The notes: generated from the letters alone by a model not told the origin. A stretch of DNA of 54,295 bases from DASUBN01 sp035691665 (GCA_035691665.1 DASSIS010000116.1:1-54295), one strand, 5' to 3'. Counted from the first letter of the stretch, positions 23,799 through 32,910 are shown. Numbers and translations: made by a program.

Positions 23799-24839
23799 AT
23801 GGCACCCCGACCCCTGGATCGCGAACTCATCAAGCAGTTCTCACCCTTAAGCGGCCTCAAGCCGGAGAACCAGTCCGACCTCGCGAGCAAGAGCCAGGTG
23901 CAGGACATCGAGGCCGGTCGGTATATATTCCGCCAGGGTGACGGCGACAAGCGTGCTGTGTACTTGGTGAAGGGCGAGGTCGAGTTGCGCTCCGGCGACA
24001 AGGTGGTGCGCGTGGTGACCGGCGGCAGCGAAGAGGCACGCCATCCCCTGGCGCCGCAGATCCCGCGTCACCTCTCGGCCCGGGCCAAGAGTAATGCCGA
24101 GTATTTCTCCGTGGACAGCGACCTGCTGGACATCATGCTCACCTGGGATCAGACCGGCGCCTTCGAAGTGGGAGAGCTGCAGGCCCAGGAGGAAGCCCCT
24201 GCCGATGACTGGATGACCACCATACTCCAGACCAAGGCCTTCCACCGCATCCCACCCGCCAACATCCAGGCCGTGCTGATGCGCATGGAGAACATCAGCC
24301 GTAAGGCCGGCGACGTCATCATCAAACAGGGTGATGAAGGCGACTACTTCTACATCGTGACCTCCGGCAAATGCGTGGTCACGCGTGAGACCCCCACCAA
24401 CAAGGCTGGTATCAAGCTGGCCGAGCTCGCCACCGGAGACGGTTTCGGCGAAGAGGCGCTGATCTCTGACGCCAAGCGCAACGCCACCATTACCATGCTC
24501 ACCGACGGCTCCCTGGTGCGTCTCGCCAAGGACGACTTCAAGAAGCTCCTCAACGAACCCAGCCAGAAATGGCTCGGCATGGATGAGGCCAAGAAGCTCG
24601 TCGCCGGCGGCGGCCAGTGGTTGGATGTGCGTCTGCCCAGCGAGTTCGAGAACCAGCACCAGGACGGCGCCATCAATATCCCGCTCTACTTCATCCGCCT
24701 GAAGCTCGACACCCTGGATCCGAAGAAGAAGTACATGGTGTATTGCGACACCGGCCGTCGCAGTTCCGCGGGCGCATATATTCTTAGCGAGCGCGGCTTC
24801 GACGTGTACGTGCTCAAGGGCGGGACATCTGCCGGCTGA
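23799..24839 (+). CDS. Tandem cyclic-nucleotide-binding domains fused to rhodanese
   Basis: A 346-residue cytoplasmic protein. The first cNMP-like domain (about 14-115) is degenerate and lacks the phosphate-binding cassette. The second (about 145-250) keeps FGEEAL (216-221) and R227-NAT, the cassette that contacts cyclic-nucleotide phosphate. A rhodanese domain (260-346) follows with active-site Cys316 in CDTGRRS, so persulfide/sulfur transfer is likely. No DNA-binding helix is present, so it is not a CRP-type regulator. A ribosome site is weak (AAGG at distance), and an unusual hairpin leader precedes it. The biological role is not established. Confidence 0.85.
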   Translation: MAPRPLDRELIKQFSPLSGLKPENQSDLASKSQVQDIEAGRYIFRQGDGDKRAVYLVKGEVELRSGDKVVRVVTGGSEEARHPLAPQIPRHLSARAKSNAEYFSVDSDLLDIMLTWDQTGAFEVGELQAQEEAPADDWMTTILQTKAFHRIPPANIQAVLMRMENISRKAGDVIIKQGDEGDYFYIVTSGKCVVTRETPTNKAGIKLAELATGDGFGEEALISDAKRNATITMLTDGSLVRLAKDDFKKLLNEPSQKWLGMDEAKKLVAGGGQWLDVRLPSEFENQHQDGAINIPLYFIRLKLDTLDPKKKYMVYCDTGRRSSAGAYILSERGFDVYVLKGGTSAG

Positions 24840-24860
24840 GCCATCCGCTGCGCAGAGATG

Positions 24861-24886
24861 AAAAAGCCGCTGCATGCGGCTTTTTT
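24861..24886. terminator. Bidirectional Rho-independent terminator
   Basis: AAAAAGCCGC/GCGGCTTTTT forms a 10-bp stem with loop TGCAT and flanking A/T runs on both sides. It terminates the cNMP/rhodanese gene from the left and overlaps the stop codon (24885-24887) of the convergent hydroxylase gene. Confidence 0.9.
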
Positions 24887-26231
24887 ATGCCAAAGATGTC
24901 GCCTTACCGCCGTGGCTGCGACTGAAGCGGCCCAGGGCTTCGATGGCCACACGCATGCCGTCACGCTCTGCAGCCGTCAGCTCCGGGTTCCAGACGTCGA
25001 AGATCAGCACCACCCTCGTCTGATCGCTTTTGTTCCAGGCTTCATGCTCGAAGGTATCGTCGAACACGATGCACTTGCCTTCCTCCCAGCCGCGGATCTC
25101 GCTGCCCACCCGGATGCGACAATCCGGCGGCATCACCAGCGGCAGATGGCATACCAGCCGGATGTTCACCACACCGGTATGGGGCGGGATATGGGCGCCA
25201 GGCTTCAACACTGAGAAGAAGGTCTCCGGTGAATGCTCACCGATGCGGATCAGCGGTACCGCATCCAGGGCAGCCGAGGTCGCCGGGCAGCGCCCATGGT
25301 TGTCCACGTAGCGTTCGCCGTCCCGATAGAAGAAGAACGCGTTCCAACTGGGTGAATCGTTGAGCGCACTCCAATAGGCCGCGCCGGGATGGGCCTTCGG
25401 CACCTGGATGAAGGGCCGGAACCCTACGTCCGATCCCAACACGGCCAGCAACTCCTCACGGATAGCCGGGGTATGCCGCTCCAGCTCCGCCATCCACGGG
25501 AAATCCTCCCGGCTGAACCAGGCGCGACCGGTGAGACCGGGAAAGCTCATGAAGGTCGGATGTTGGAGCTTTGGGAGCTCCACACGAGCCTCCATACCAA
25601 GATAGGCATGCAGGCAACGCCACACCCGCGTGAGCGCAGCACTCCCGTGCTCGCGTTCCACGGGTGCCAGCGCGGCGTGGAAGACCGCCAGGCGTGCTTC
25701 GCGCAGCAGCGCCATGCCCTTCTCCGCCATCGTGCGCACCCCAGGCGGGATCGAAGCCGGGTTGAGGAAGAGACCGGTGCTATCGGCGGCCTCGAAGGCT
25801 TGCAGATAGGTGCCTATGGCTTCTTCGTCCCGCCGGAGCTCCATGAGCAAGGCACCGCGGTTGAGATAAGCCACCACGAAGTCGGGCTTGAGTTGGATGG
25901 CACGACCGAAGGCGGCGAGCGCGGCCTCTCCGGCGCCTGCGGCACGGTAAGCGAGTCCCAGGTTCTTCTGCAGCATGGCATCAGTGGGGTGCGCCACGAC
26001 CCCCTGCTCCAGCAACGCGATGCTGCGCCGCACATCGCCCGCTTGCAGGATCGTGATGGCCACGAAGTTGATGGCTTCGGGATGCTTGGGGTCTATGCCC
26101 AGGAGTTCAGTGTAAAGAGCGAGAGCTGCCGAATGCTCACCCATCTGCGCATGCCGTCCGGCACGTTCGGCGATGTGGTGCACACGCGCCTCCGGACCCG
26201 TGTGCCCGGACTGTTCGTCCCCGTGGACCAT
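24885..26231 (-). CDS. TPR protein with aspartyl/asparaginyl beta-hydroxylase domain
   Basis: A 448-residue protein from ATG 26231. The N-terminal half has TPR repeats (about 15-150: ALALYTELLGIDPKHPEA, AMLQKNLGLAYRAAG, AYLNRGALLMELRR). The C-terminal half is an AspH-type Fe(II)/2-oxoglutarate oxygenase with iron-ligand candidates H351 (IPPHTGVVNIR) and H396 (FEHEAWN) and 2-oxoglutarate-binding R406. The acidic third ligand is replaced by T-G, which is normal for AspH enzymes. It likely hydroxylates a protein or a lipid/peptide group; the substrate is unknown. It lies 1 base downstream of the pilZ stop, at the end of the long fab-holB cluster. Confidence 0.85.
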   Translation of the reverse strand: MVHGDEQSGHTGPEARVHHIAERAGRHAQMGEHSAALALYTELLGIDPKHPEAINFVAITILQAGDVRRSIALLEQGVVAHPTDAMLQKNLGLAYRAAGAGEAALAAFGRAIQLKPDFVVAYLNRGALLMELRRDEEAIGTYLQAFEAADSTGLFLNPASIPPGVRTMAEKGMALLREARLAVFHAALAPVEREHGSAALTRVWRCLHAYLGMEARVELPKLQHPTFMSFPGLTGRAWFSREDFPWMAELERHTPAIREELLAVLGSDVGFRPFIQVPKAHPGAAYWSALNDSPSWNAFFFYRDGERYVDNHGRCPATSAALDAVPLIRIGEHSPETFFSVLKPGAHIPPHTGVVNIRLVCHLPLVMPPDCRIRVGSEIRGWEEGKCIVFDDTFEHEAWNKSDQTRVVLIFDVWNPELTAAERDGMRVAIEALGRFSRSHGGKATSLA

Positions 26232-26232
26232 G

Positions 26233-26580
26233 CTACATGGTGTGGGTGGGACGGTCTGCCTGCAGGGCGCCGCCGAGATAGCTTTCGATCTTCTTCTGGG
26301 TGTTGCCAGCGTCCTGATCGCTGAACTGCACGCCGATGCCGGCGGCACGCTTGCCCTGGGCACCGCGCGGTGTCACCCAGATGACCTTGGCGGCCACGGG
26401 CAGGCGCTCGGGGGACTCCATGAGCTGTAGCAGGATGAAGACCTCGTCGCCCAGCTGGTAGGGCTTGCTGGTGGGGATGAACAGTCCGCCGTTCTTCACG
26501 AAAGGCATGTAGGCGCTGTACAGCGCGCTCTTGTCCTTGATGGCCAGGTTAAGGATGCCTTGTTGACGCGGTGCACTCAT
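26233..26580 (-). CDS. pilZ: Type IV pilus assembly PilZ protein
   Basis: A 115-residue PilZ domain of the PilZ/holB-linked type. It lacks the RxxxR motif, and NGGLFI stands where [D/N]xSxxG would be. Proteins of this type support type IV pilus assembly (in Xanthomonas with PilB and FimX) without binding c-di-GMP directly. ATG 26580 overlaps the holB stop by ATGA. The order tmk-holB-pilZ is characteristic of Pseudomonas and Xanthomonas relatives. It contrasts with the nucleotide-binding PilZ at 10550-10924. Confidence 0.93.
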   Translation of the reverse strand: MSAPRQQGILNLAIKDKSALYSAYMPFVKNGGLFIPTSKPYQLGDEVFILLQLMESPERLPVAAKVIWVTPRGAQGKRAAGIGVQFSDQDAGNTQKKIESYLGGALQADRPTHTM

Positions 26581-27623
26581 GTCCAACCCCATGCTGTATG
26601 CGCGGCCAGAGGCGAATTCTGTAGTTCTTCCAGCCCATTCGCCCAATCCGCGAGCAGCACCGTGAAAGCCAGCTCGCGGTTGATGGGCGTCTCCATCGCC
26701 TGCAACGCGGCCTGGATGCGATCCAGGTAGGCGTAGAGGCTACGCAAGTGTATGCCCTCGGCTGCCTTTTGCAATAGCGGCAGCTGATCACGATTCACCA
26801 ACGGAGCCGTGGTACCTGCACTGCGGATGAGGATCAGGTCGGAGACGAAGCTCCACAGGAGCTTGAGCAACTCCGGATAGGCGTCCTTGGGGTGGCTCGC
26901 CAGCATCACCGGATTGGCCTGGCCGGCTCGCAGACGCATGAGGGCGGCGAAAAAGCTCTTGCGACGCTCCTCGATTCCGGTGGCGGCCAGGGCCAGCGCC
27001 GCCAAGGGTGCTCCGCCGCAGAACCCGAGCAGGACGGGCCAGTCCTCGCGCAGCAACCGCGCGTTGAGCCAGGCGAGGGCCCGTTCCTGCGCAGGTGCCG
27101 CCAGGGACAGGGTCTGGCAGCGGCTGCGTACCGTGGCAGGCAGCCGCCCCGGACTCGCCGTCACCAACAACAACAGGGTGTCCGCCGGCGGTTCTTCCAG
27201 GGTCTTGAGCAGACTGTTGGCGGCAGCCACGCTCATGGCCTCCGCCGGTTCGATGAGCGCCAGCTTGCGGCCGCCGTGTCCGCTCTTGAGCTGCAGGTCG
27301 CCGATGAGCCCCCGCACCTGCTCCACGCCGATGGAGGATTTCTCCTCCTCCACCGTGAGCCTGATGTAATCCGGATGGGTGCCGGCGGAGAACTGTCCGC
27401 AAGAAGCACAATGCCCGCACGCGGTATCGCCCGCCGGGCTCCGGCACAAGGCTAACCTTGCCAGAGCCGTGGCGAAGAGCGACTTGCCGAGCCCCGCTTC
27501 ACCCGTGACCAGCAAGGCATGAGGCAGCCGGTTGTCCGCGAGCAAACCCGCGAGCGCGCGCCAAGCCTCCTGCTGCCAAGGCAGCGGCACGTCGGCGAGC
27601 TTAGGCTGCGGGTTCACCTCCAT
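26577..27623 (-). CDS. holB: DNA polymerase III subunit delta prime
   Basis: The clamp-loader subunit delta' of the replicative polymerase, 348 residues. The AAA+ N-terminus has GEAGLGKS (41-48), the four-cysteine zinc module C60, C69, C72 and C75 (GDTACGHCASCGQF), and sensor region LLKTLEEPPADT. The C-terminal collar domain is present. It overlaps tmk by 10 bases and pilZ by 4, a tight operon typical of gammaproteobacteria. Confidence 0.96.
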   Translation of the reverse strand: MEVNPQPKLADVPLPWQQEAWRALAGLLADNRLPHALLVTGEAGLGKSLFATALARLALCRSPAGDTACGHCASCGQFSAGTHPDYIRLTVEEEKSSIGVEQVRGLIGDLQLKSGHGGRKLALIEPAEAMSVAAANSLLKTLEEPPADTLLLLVTASPGRLPATVRSRCQTLSLAAPAQERALAWLNARLLREDWPVLLGFCGGAPLAALALAATGIEERRKSFFAALMRLRAGQANPVMLASHPKDAYPELLKLLWSFVSDLILIRSAGTTAPLVNRDQLPLLQKAAEGIHLRSLYAYLDRIQAALQAMETPINRELAFTVLLADWANGLEELQNSPLAAHTAWGWT

Positions 27624-28258
27624 CGCTTCAACCCTGCCTCGAGCAGCTTGGCGATGTCCGCCTGCACGGCAGGTATGCTCTGGGCCGCGTCCACGCGTTT
27701 GATGCGACGGGGGGCGCGCTTGGCGCGGGCGAGATAGACCTTGCGTACCCTCCGAAAGAAGGCGGCCTGTTCCTGCTCGAAGCGGTCCAGGCTGCCTCGG
27801 TTACGCACCCGCTCCATGCCAGTCTCCACATCCGCATCCAAGAGCAACGTGAGATCGGGTTTCAGGCCCTTCAGCACCATGCGTTCCAAGGATGCGATGC
27901 GTGCCGTCGGGATCCCCCGCCCGCCACCCTGGTAGGCATAGCTCGCATCGGTGAAGCGATCGCACAGCACCCATTCGCCTGCCGCGAGAGCCGGGCGGAT
28001 GACGCTCTCCACGTGCAGTGCACGGGCGGCAAACATCAGCAGCAGCTCGGCCATGGGATCGAAGCTCTCGCCGCGAACCTTGAGCAAGGTGTTGCGCACC
28101 TCATCCGCGCCCGGCGTACCGCCCGGCTCGCGTGTCACCACCACCGTGAGACCATGATCGCGCAGCCAGTCACTCACGAATTTCACGTGCGTGGACTTGC
28201 CCACACCCTCGAGGCCCTCGAGGGTGATGAAGCGCCCGCGTGCGGATCTCTTCTTCAT
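27614..28258 (-). CDS. tmk: Thymidylate kinase
   Basis: Phosphorylates dTMP to dTDP in the dTTP pathway. The 214-residue product has P-loop GLEGVGKST (15-23), TREPGGTP, the DR motif D100-R101 (CDRFTDASYAYQGGGRG) and a C-terminal region with LID-type residues (ERVRNRGSLDRFE). The start overlaps the mltG stop (ATGA), and the end overlaps the start of holB. Confidence 0.96.
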   Translation of the reverse strand: MKKRSARGRFITLEGLEGVGKSTHVKFVSDWLRDHGLTVVVTREPGGTPGADEVRNTLLKVRGESFDPMAELLLMFAARALHVESVIRPALAAGEWVLCDRFTDASYAYQGGGRGIPTARIASLERMVLKGLKPDLTLLLDADVETGMERVRNRGSLDRFEQEQAAFFRRVRKVYLARAKRAPRRIKRVDAAQSIPAVQADIAKLLEAGLKRWR

Positions 28259-29259
28259 GTCTTCTTGTGTTTGATCTGGTATTTCTGCACCGCGGCATTC
28301 TGCTCCACCAGGGTGTCGGAGAACTCATGGGTGCCATCGCCCTTGGCCACGAAATAAAGGGCCTTGCCGGGCGTCGGATGCAGGGCAGCTTCGATCGACG
28401 CACGGCTCGGCATGCAGATGGGGGTCGGCGGCAGGCCGTAGCGGGTATAGGTGTTGTACGGCGTGTCGGTGCGCAGGTCCTTGTAGGTGATGTCGCCGTC
28501 GTAGGCATCGCCCAGACCGTAGATCACCGTGGGGTCCGTCTGCAGCTTCATGCCCTTCTCGAGCCGCCGCACGAATACTCCGGCGATGAGCCCGCGCTCG
28601 GTGGGTTGCGCGGTCTCCTTCTCCACGATGGAGGCCATGATGAGGGCCTCATAGGATGATTTGTAGGGCAGCCCTTCGGCCCGATCATGCCAGGCCGCAA
28701 GCAAACCCTGCTGCCCGACCATCACGGCACGCCGCAGGAAGGCCACATCGCTCGTGCCCTTGGGGAACTGATAGGTGTCCGGCAACAGCGCACCTTCGGT
28801 ACTGGAGGTATCGAGCCCCAGCCGCTCGGCGAGGGCCTTGCCGTTCACACCTTGGAGCGTGTGTTTCAGGTTGGGGTCCGCCGCGACCGCGGCGAGCGTC
28901 TCCTTCAGATTCCAGCCTTCCACGATGGTAAGGGAATGCATCACCACCTTGCCGCTACGCAAGAGTGCTAGGAGACCGGCTACCGTGGTGCCCGGCTCCA
29001 GTCGGTATTCGCCGGCGCGCATGGCGGTCGAGGCTTCGTGCAGGCGCCCGTAAGCCACAAGGTCCCAGGCATGCTGCACGATGCCCTTCTCCTCGAAGTC
29101 TGCGGCCACATGACGCAGGGATTCCCCGGGCTCGATCTCGACGTCCACCGCCTGAGCACCGAGGGGCAGCGGTTCCACACACCAGCGCCAGTACAGATAA
29201 CCGCCCGCCAGGAACGCGGCCACGGCCAGACATACCGCGATGAAGGTAGGGCGTTTCAT
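28255..29259 (-). CDS. mltG: Endolytic murein transglycosylase MltG
   Basis: A membrane-anchored lytic transglycosylase that cuts nascent glycan strands and sets their length. ATG 29259, overlapping the pabC stop, gives 334 residues. There is one N-terminal membrane segment (7-24), a LysM-like periplasmic part, and the YceG catalytic domain with the key glutamate in ASIVEKET (209-216), followed by LQTDPTVIYGLG and YNTY-TRYGLPPTPI. The frame is open further upstream into pabC, but the added residues are not family-like. It is co-transcribed with pabC and tmk. Confidence 0.95.
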   Translation of the reverse strand: MKRPTFIAVCLAVAAFLAGGYLYWRWCVEPLPLGAQAVDVEIEPGESLRHVAADFEEKGIVQHAWDLVAYGRLHEASTAMRAGEYRLEPGTTVAGLLALLRSGKVVMHSLTIVEGWNLKETLAAVAADPNLKHTLQGVNGKALAERLGLDTSSTEGALLPDTYQFPKGTSDVAFLRRAVMVGQQGLLAAWHDRAEGLPYKSSYEALIMASIVEKETAQPTERGLIAGVFVRRLEKGMKLQTDPTVIYGLGDAYDGDITYKDLRTDTPYNTYTRYGLPPTPICMPSRASIEAALHPTPGKALYFVAKGDGTHEFSDTLVEQNAAVQKYQIKHKKT

Positions 29260-30077
29260 GCCGCTTCTGCCCAGGACCGTGCCAGGCGGCCCATGGGTCC
29301 CACCGTGTACCGCCGGCCTTCGAACTCGGCCACGGGCCATACGCCCATGAGGGAGTTGCTGAGGAAGATCTCCAGGCAGTCCTGGAGCTCCGGGAGGCCC
29401 AAGGCCCTGACCTGCACGTCGATGCCCGCGCTGCGAGCCGATCCCAGGAGATGGCGGCGCATCACGCCGGCCACGCCACAACGGCTCAGATCCGGTGTGA
29501 TCAACACGCCCTCCCGCGGTGATGCGAACACATTGCTCATTGTACCTTCAACCACTGCGCCATCCAGGTCGAGCATCAGACCTTCCTGGAAGCCATCCGC
29601 TTCGTTCCATTCAGCACGGGCCAGGACCTGCTCCAGGCGATTGAGATGTTTGATGCCGGCGAGCTGCGGCTGGTGGGCGAGCCGGGTACGGCAAAGGCGC
29701 AGGCGTATCCCCTGTTCAGCCCATTCAGCGGGGTAATCGGGCCAGGGATGGAGTAACAGGATGCGTCGCGGCTTCGCCTCAGTCGGCGGACGATACCCGC
29801 GCCCGCCGGAACCCCGGGTGAGCATCAGTTTCAGCGCGGCATTCCTTTGTCCCGCGGCTGCCGTGATGAGCTCCCTTTGCAGGAGATCACGGCCGGGCAT
29901 AGCCATGGCCAAGCGCTCGCAACCTTCCTTGAGCCGATCCAAGTGGTAATCCAAGAGGGCGATGCGCCCGCCACGCAGCGCCAGCGTCTCGAACAGACCG
30001 TCGCCGTATTGCAGACCCCGATCCGTCGCCGGCAAGGTCTCGGTCGGTATGCCGTCTATCCAGCACTGCGGCGTCAT
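29256..30077 (-). CDS. pabC: Aminodeoxychorismate lyase
   Basis: A PLP enzyme that releases pyruvate from 4-amino-4-deoxychorismate to give p-aminobenzoate for folate synthesis. It is a class IV aminotransferase fold, 273 residues, with the PLP lysine K143 in GIKHLNRLEQ and the conserved ATDRGLQYGDGLFET near the N-terminus. The start overlaps the pabB stop by 4 bases. Fusion or neighbourhood with pabB is common. Confidence 0.95.
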   Translation of the reverse strand: MTPQCWIDGIPTETLPATDRGLQYGDGLFETLALRGGRIALLDYHLDRLKEGCERLAMAMPGRDLLQRELITAAAGQRNAALKLMLTRGSGGRGYRPPTEAKPRRILLLHPWPDYPAEWAEQGIRLRLCRTRLAHQPQLAGIKHLNRLEQVLARAEWNEADGFQEGLMLDLDGAVVEGTMSNVFASPREGVLITPDLSRCGVAGVMRRHLLGSARSAGIDVQVRALGLPELQDCLEIFLSNSLMGVWPVAEFEGRRYTVGPMGRLARSWAEAA

Positions 30078-31447
30078 GCATCCGCCCCCAGGGCCCGGGC
30101 GAGCCCCCGTGCCTTGGCCCGGGTCTCCTGCAGCTCGTTCTCGGGTATGGAATCGGCGACGATGCCGGCCCCGGCCCGGAACTCCAGCCTCCTGCCCTTC
30201 TGCTTCAAGGTGCGGATCAGGATGTTGAGATCCATATCGCCGTTGAGGTCGAGATAACCCATGGCGCCGGTATAAGCTTCGCGCGGCGCCTGCTCCAGCT
30301 CTGCGATGATCTCCATGCAGCGCACCTTGGGGCAGCCGGTGATGGTGCCGCCCGGGAACACAGCGCGGATCACGCTGCCGGGCGTGGTACCGGGCTTCAG
30401 CCGGGCTTCCACGTTGGAGACGATATGGTGAACGTGGGCGTAGGACTCCACCACCATGAGCTCGTCGACCCGTACGCTGCCCGTGGCCGCGATGCGCCCC
30501 AGGTCGTTGCGCTCCATGTCCAACAGCATCACGTGCTCGGCCCGTTCCTTGGGGTGTTCGATCAGCTCCCGTATCAGGGCCGCATCCCTTTCCGGGTTCG
30601 GGCTCCGGGGCCGGGTACCGGCGATGGGGCGGGTATCCACCCGCTCCCCTGCCACCCGCACCAGCCGCTCTGGGGAGGAGCTGATGATCGCCGCGCCCTC
30701 GTGCAACACGAGCCCTGCGAAGGGCGCCGGGTTGGCATGGCGCAGCCGTCGATAGAGGGTCACGGCATCCGGGCCGGGCGCGAGCTCCGCCGACCAGAGC
30801 CGCGAGAGGTTGGCCTGGAAGATGTCGCCGTCCTGCACGTAGCGCCGCGCTCTCTCTACCTGGGCAAGATAGCGCTCCGGCGCCTCCTCCTGCAACGCTG
30901 TCGCCAGCACCGCGGTGCCGGCATCATACGGTCGCGCTGCAGTCAGCGACTTCAAGCGATCGTAGACAGCCGGGTCAACCCCAGGTTCGCTCACGAAGAC
31001 AGCACTAACGGTGCCGTGATCGCGCACCACCGCCGCCGGTGTGCGTGCGGCGAAGGCGATAGGCAGATCCCCGCCCCGCGGCAGCTTGAGGCCCGGTTCC
31101 ACCTGCCCTGCCAGCTCGTAACCCAGGAACAGGAACCAACCGCCCGTAAAGGGCAGCCCTGAACGCTCGCGAGCCGACGAGGCCTTGGAATGTTCCGCCC
31201 GCCACCAGGCATCCAAGGCCGTGAAGAAATCGCCGCCGGCATCGTACGCATGGGGACCGGTGAGGGAACCGTCTGCCTGCAGCACCAGCGCTTCCGTGTC
31301 GTCGCGGACGAACAGCAGGTCGCACCGGCCTTGAGCGCCGCTGCGGGCGGCGCTCTCGAGCAAGAACGGGAACCGGCGCAGCTCGCCGCGACAGGCGCCG
31401 GACAGGTCCGCGTCGTAGGGGAAGGGCCGGATGCTCGGGAGCGCCAT
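30074..31447 (-). CDS. pabB: Aminodeoxychorismate synthase component I
   Basis: Converts chorismate and ammonia to 4-amino-4-deoxychorismate. ATG 31447 gives 457 residues. The chorismate-binding C-terminal domain is plain: IFQANLSRLWSAEL, SPERLVRV, RPIAGTRPR, ERAEHVMLLDMERNDLGR and FPGGTITGCPKVRCME. A separate PabA glutaminase subunit is not encoded here. A longer frame upstream adds a non-family N-terminus. It sits between fabF (32-base gap) and pabC. Confidence 0.95.
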   Translation of the reverse strand: MALPSIRPFPYDADLSGACRGELRRFPFLLESAARSGAQGRCDLLFVRDDTEALVLQADGSLTGPHAYDAGGDFFTALDAWWRAEHSKASSARERSGLPFTGGWFLFLGYELAGQVEPGLKLPRGGDLPIAFAARTPAAVVRDHGTVSAVFVSEPGVDPAVYDRLKSLTAARPYDAGTAVLATALQEEAPERYLAQVERARRYVQDGDIFQANLSRLWSAELAPGPDAVTLYRRLRHANPAPFAGLVLHEGAAIISSSPERLVRVAGERVDTRPIAGTRPRSPNPERDAALIRELIEHPKERAEHVMLLDMERNDLGRIAATGSVRVDELMVVESYAHVHHIVSNVEARLKPGTTPGSVIRAVFPGGTITGCPKVRCMEIIAELEQAPREAYTGAMGYLDLNGDMDLNILIRTLKQKGRRLEFRAGAGIVADSIPENELQETRAKARGLARALGADA

Positions 31448-31479
31448 GTGGGCGCGCGCTAGACCACGTCCTCGCGTCT

Positions 31480-32724
31480 TCAGCTCAGGCGCTTGAACAC
31501 CAGGGTACCGTTGGTGCCGCCGAACCCGAAGGAGTTTGACAGCACCACGTCGATCTTCATCTTGCGCGCCTTGTTGGGCACATAGTCGAGATCGCATTCC
31601 GGATCGGGGTTGTCGAGGTTGATGGTGGGTGGCGCCACCTGGTCGCGCAGCGCCAGGATGCTGAACACCGCCTCCACGCCGCCGGCTGCGCCCAAAAGGT
31701 GCCCGGTCATGGACTTGGTGGAGCTCACGGCCAGCTTCTTGGCGTGTTCGCCGAACGCGCGTTTGATAGCGGCACTTTCACCCTTGTCACCCGGCGGGGT
31801 CGATGTTCCATGAGCGTTGATGTAATCCACCTGCTCCGGTTTGATGCTGGCATCGGCCAGAGCATGGATCATGCATTGGCGCGCACCCTCGCCGTCGTCC
31901 GGTGGCGAGGTCATGTGATGGGCATCGCCGCTCATACCGAAGCCGGTAAGCTCGGCGTAGATCTTTGCCCCGCGCTGCTTGGCATGCTCGTACTCCTCCA
32001 GCACCAGCACACCGGCGCCCTCGCCGAGCACGAAGCCGTCGCGGTCCTTGTCCCAGGGGCGGCTAGCCTTCTCCGGCGCGTCGTTGCGCTCTGAGAGCGC
32101 GCGTGCCGCACAGAAGCCGCCCACACCCAACGGCGTGGTGGCCATCTCGGCGCCGCCGGCGATCATCACATCCGCGTCGCCGTACTGGATGAAGCGCATG
32201 GCCACGCCGATGTTGTGGTTGGCGGTGGTACAGGCGGTCACCACCGCGATGTTCGGCCCCTTGAAGCCGTACATGATGGAGAGGTTGCCGGAGATCATGT
32301 TGATGATGCTCGAGGGCACGAAGAACGGCGACACGCGCTTGGGGGTGCCGTTCTCGATGATGCTGGCGTGGGCCTTCTCGATGTTAGTGAGGCCGCCGAT
32401 ACCGGCGCCCACCGCCGCGCCGATGCGCGGGGCGTTCTCCGGAGTCACCTGCAACCCGGAGTCCTTGATAGCCTGTACGGACGCCGCAATGCCGTAATGC
32501 ACGAACGGGTCCATCTTCTTGACGTCTTTGGGGGTGATGTACTGGGTGACGTCGAAGTTCTTGACCTCGGCGGCGATACGGGTCGGATAGTTCGTGGCGT
32601 CAAAATGGGTGATAGGACCCACCCCGCTCTTGCCGGCGAGGATGTTGGCCCAGGCCTCCTCCAGGCTGTTACCCACGGGGGAGATGATGCCCATACCTGT
32701 CACGACCACACGCCGCTTAGACAC
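31480..32724 (-). CDS. fabF: Beta-ketoacyl-ACP synthase II
   Basis: A condensing enzyme of fatty acid elongation (KAS II), 414 residues. The catalytic triad is C165 (VVTACTTANH), H305 (NAHGTSTPPGD) and H342 (STKSMTGHLLGAAGG). A GTG start at 32724 is chosen because SKRRVVVTGMGI is the standard N-terminus and GAGGG lies 8 bases upstream; a longer frame begins at 32793. A 186-base gap with a hairpin separates it from acpP. Confidence 0.96.
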   Translation of the reverse strand: MSKRRVVVTGMGIISPVGNSLEEAWANILAGKSGVGPITHFDATNYPTRIAAEVKNFDVTQYITPKDVKKMDPFVHYGIAASVQAIKDSGLQVTPENAPRIGAAVGAGIGGLTNIEKAHASIIENGTPKRVSPFFVPSSIINMISGNLSIMYGFKGPNIAVVTACTTANHNIGVAMRFIQYGDADVMIAGGAEMATTPLGVGGFCAARALSERNDAPEKASRPWDKDRDGFVLGEGAGVLVLEEYEHAKQRGAKIYAELTGFGMSGDAHHMTSPPDDGEGARQCMIHALADASIKPEQVDYINAHGTSTPPGDKGESAAIKRAFGEHAKKLAVSSTKSMTGHLLGAAGGVEAVFSILALRDQVAPPTINLDNPDPECDLDYVPNKARKMKIDVVLSNSFGFGGTNGTLVFKRLS

Positions 32725-32856
32725 CGTTGTATCCCTCTTCAGACCGTTAGGAAACAGTATACGGGAAGCCGGTAAACGCCTGAACGCGCCCACGGGCCGC
32801 GCCGTTCATGGGCTCCGCGGCTGGGGCGGATTTCCAGCGTATCTCGCATAAATGAC

Positions 32857-32891
32857 AATGCCGTTGCCACCTCGCGATGACAACGGCGCTT
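32857..32891 (-). terminator. Hairpin between acpP and fabF
   Basis: GCCGTTG/CAACGGC (32860-32866 with 32881-32887) extends on the outside as ACAA/TTGT after a small bulge. It sits 20-50 bases beyond the acpP stop. No solid U run follows on the minus strand, so partial termination or mRNA processing that lifts acpP over fabF output is the likely role. Confidence 0.35.
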
Positions 32892-32910
32892 GTGCATGGG
32901 ACCTCGCCGC

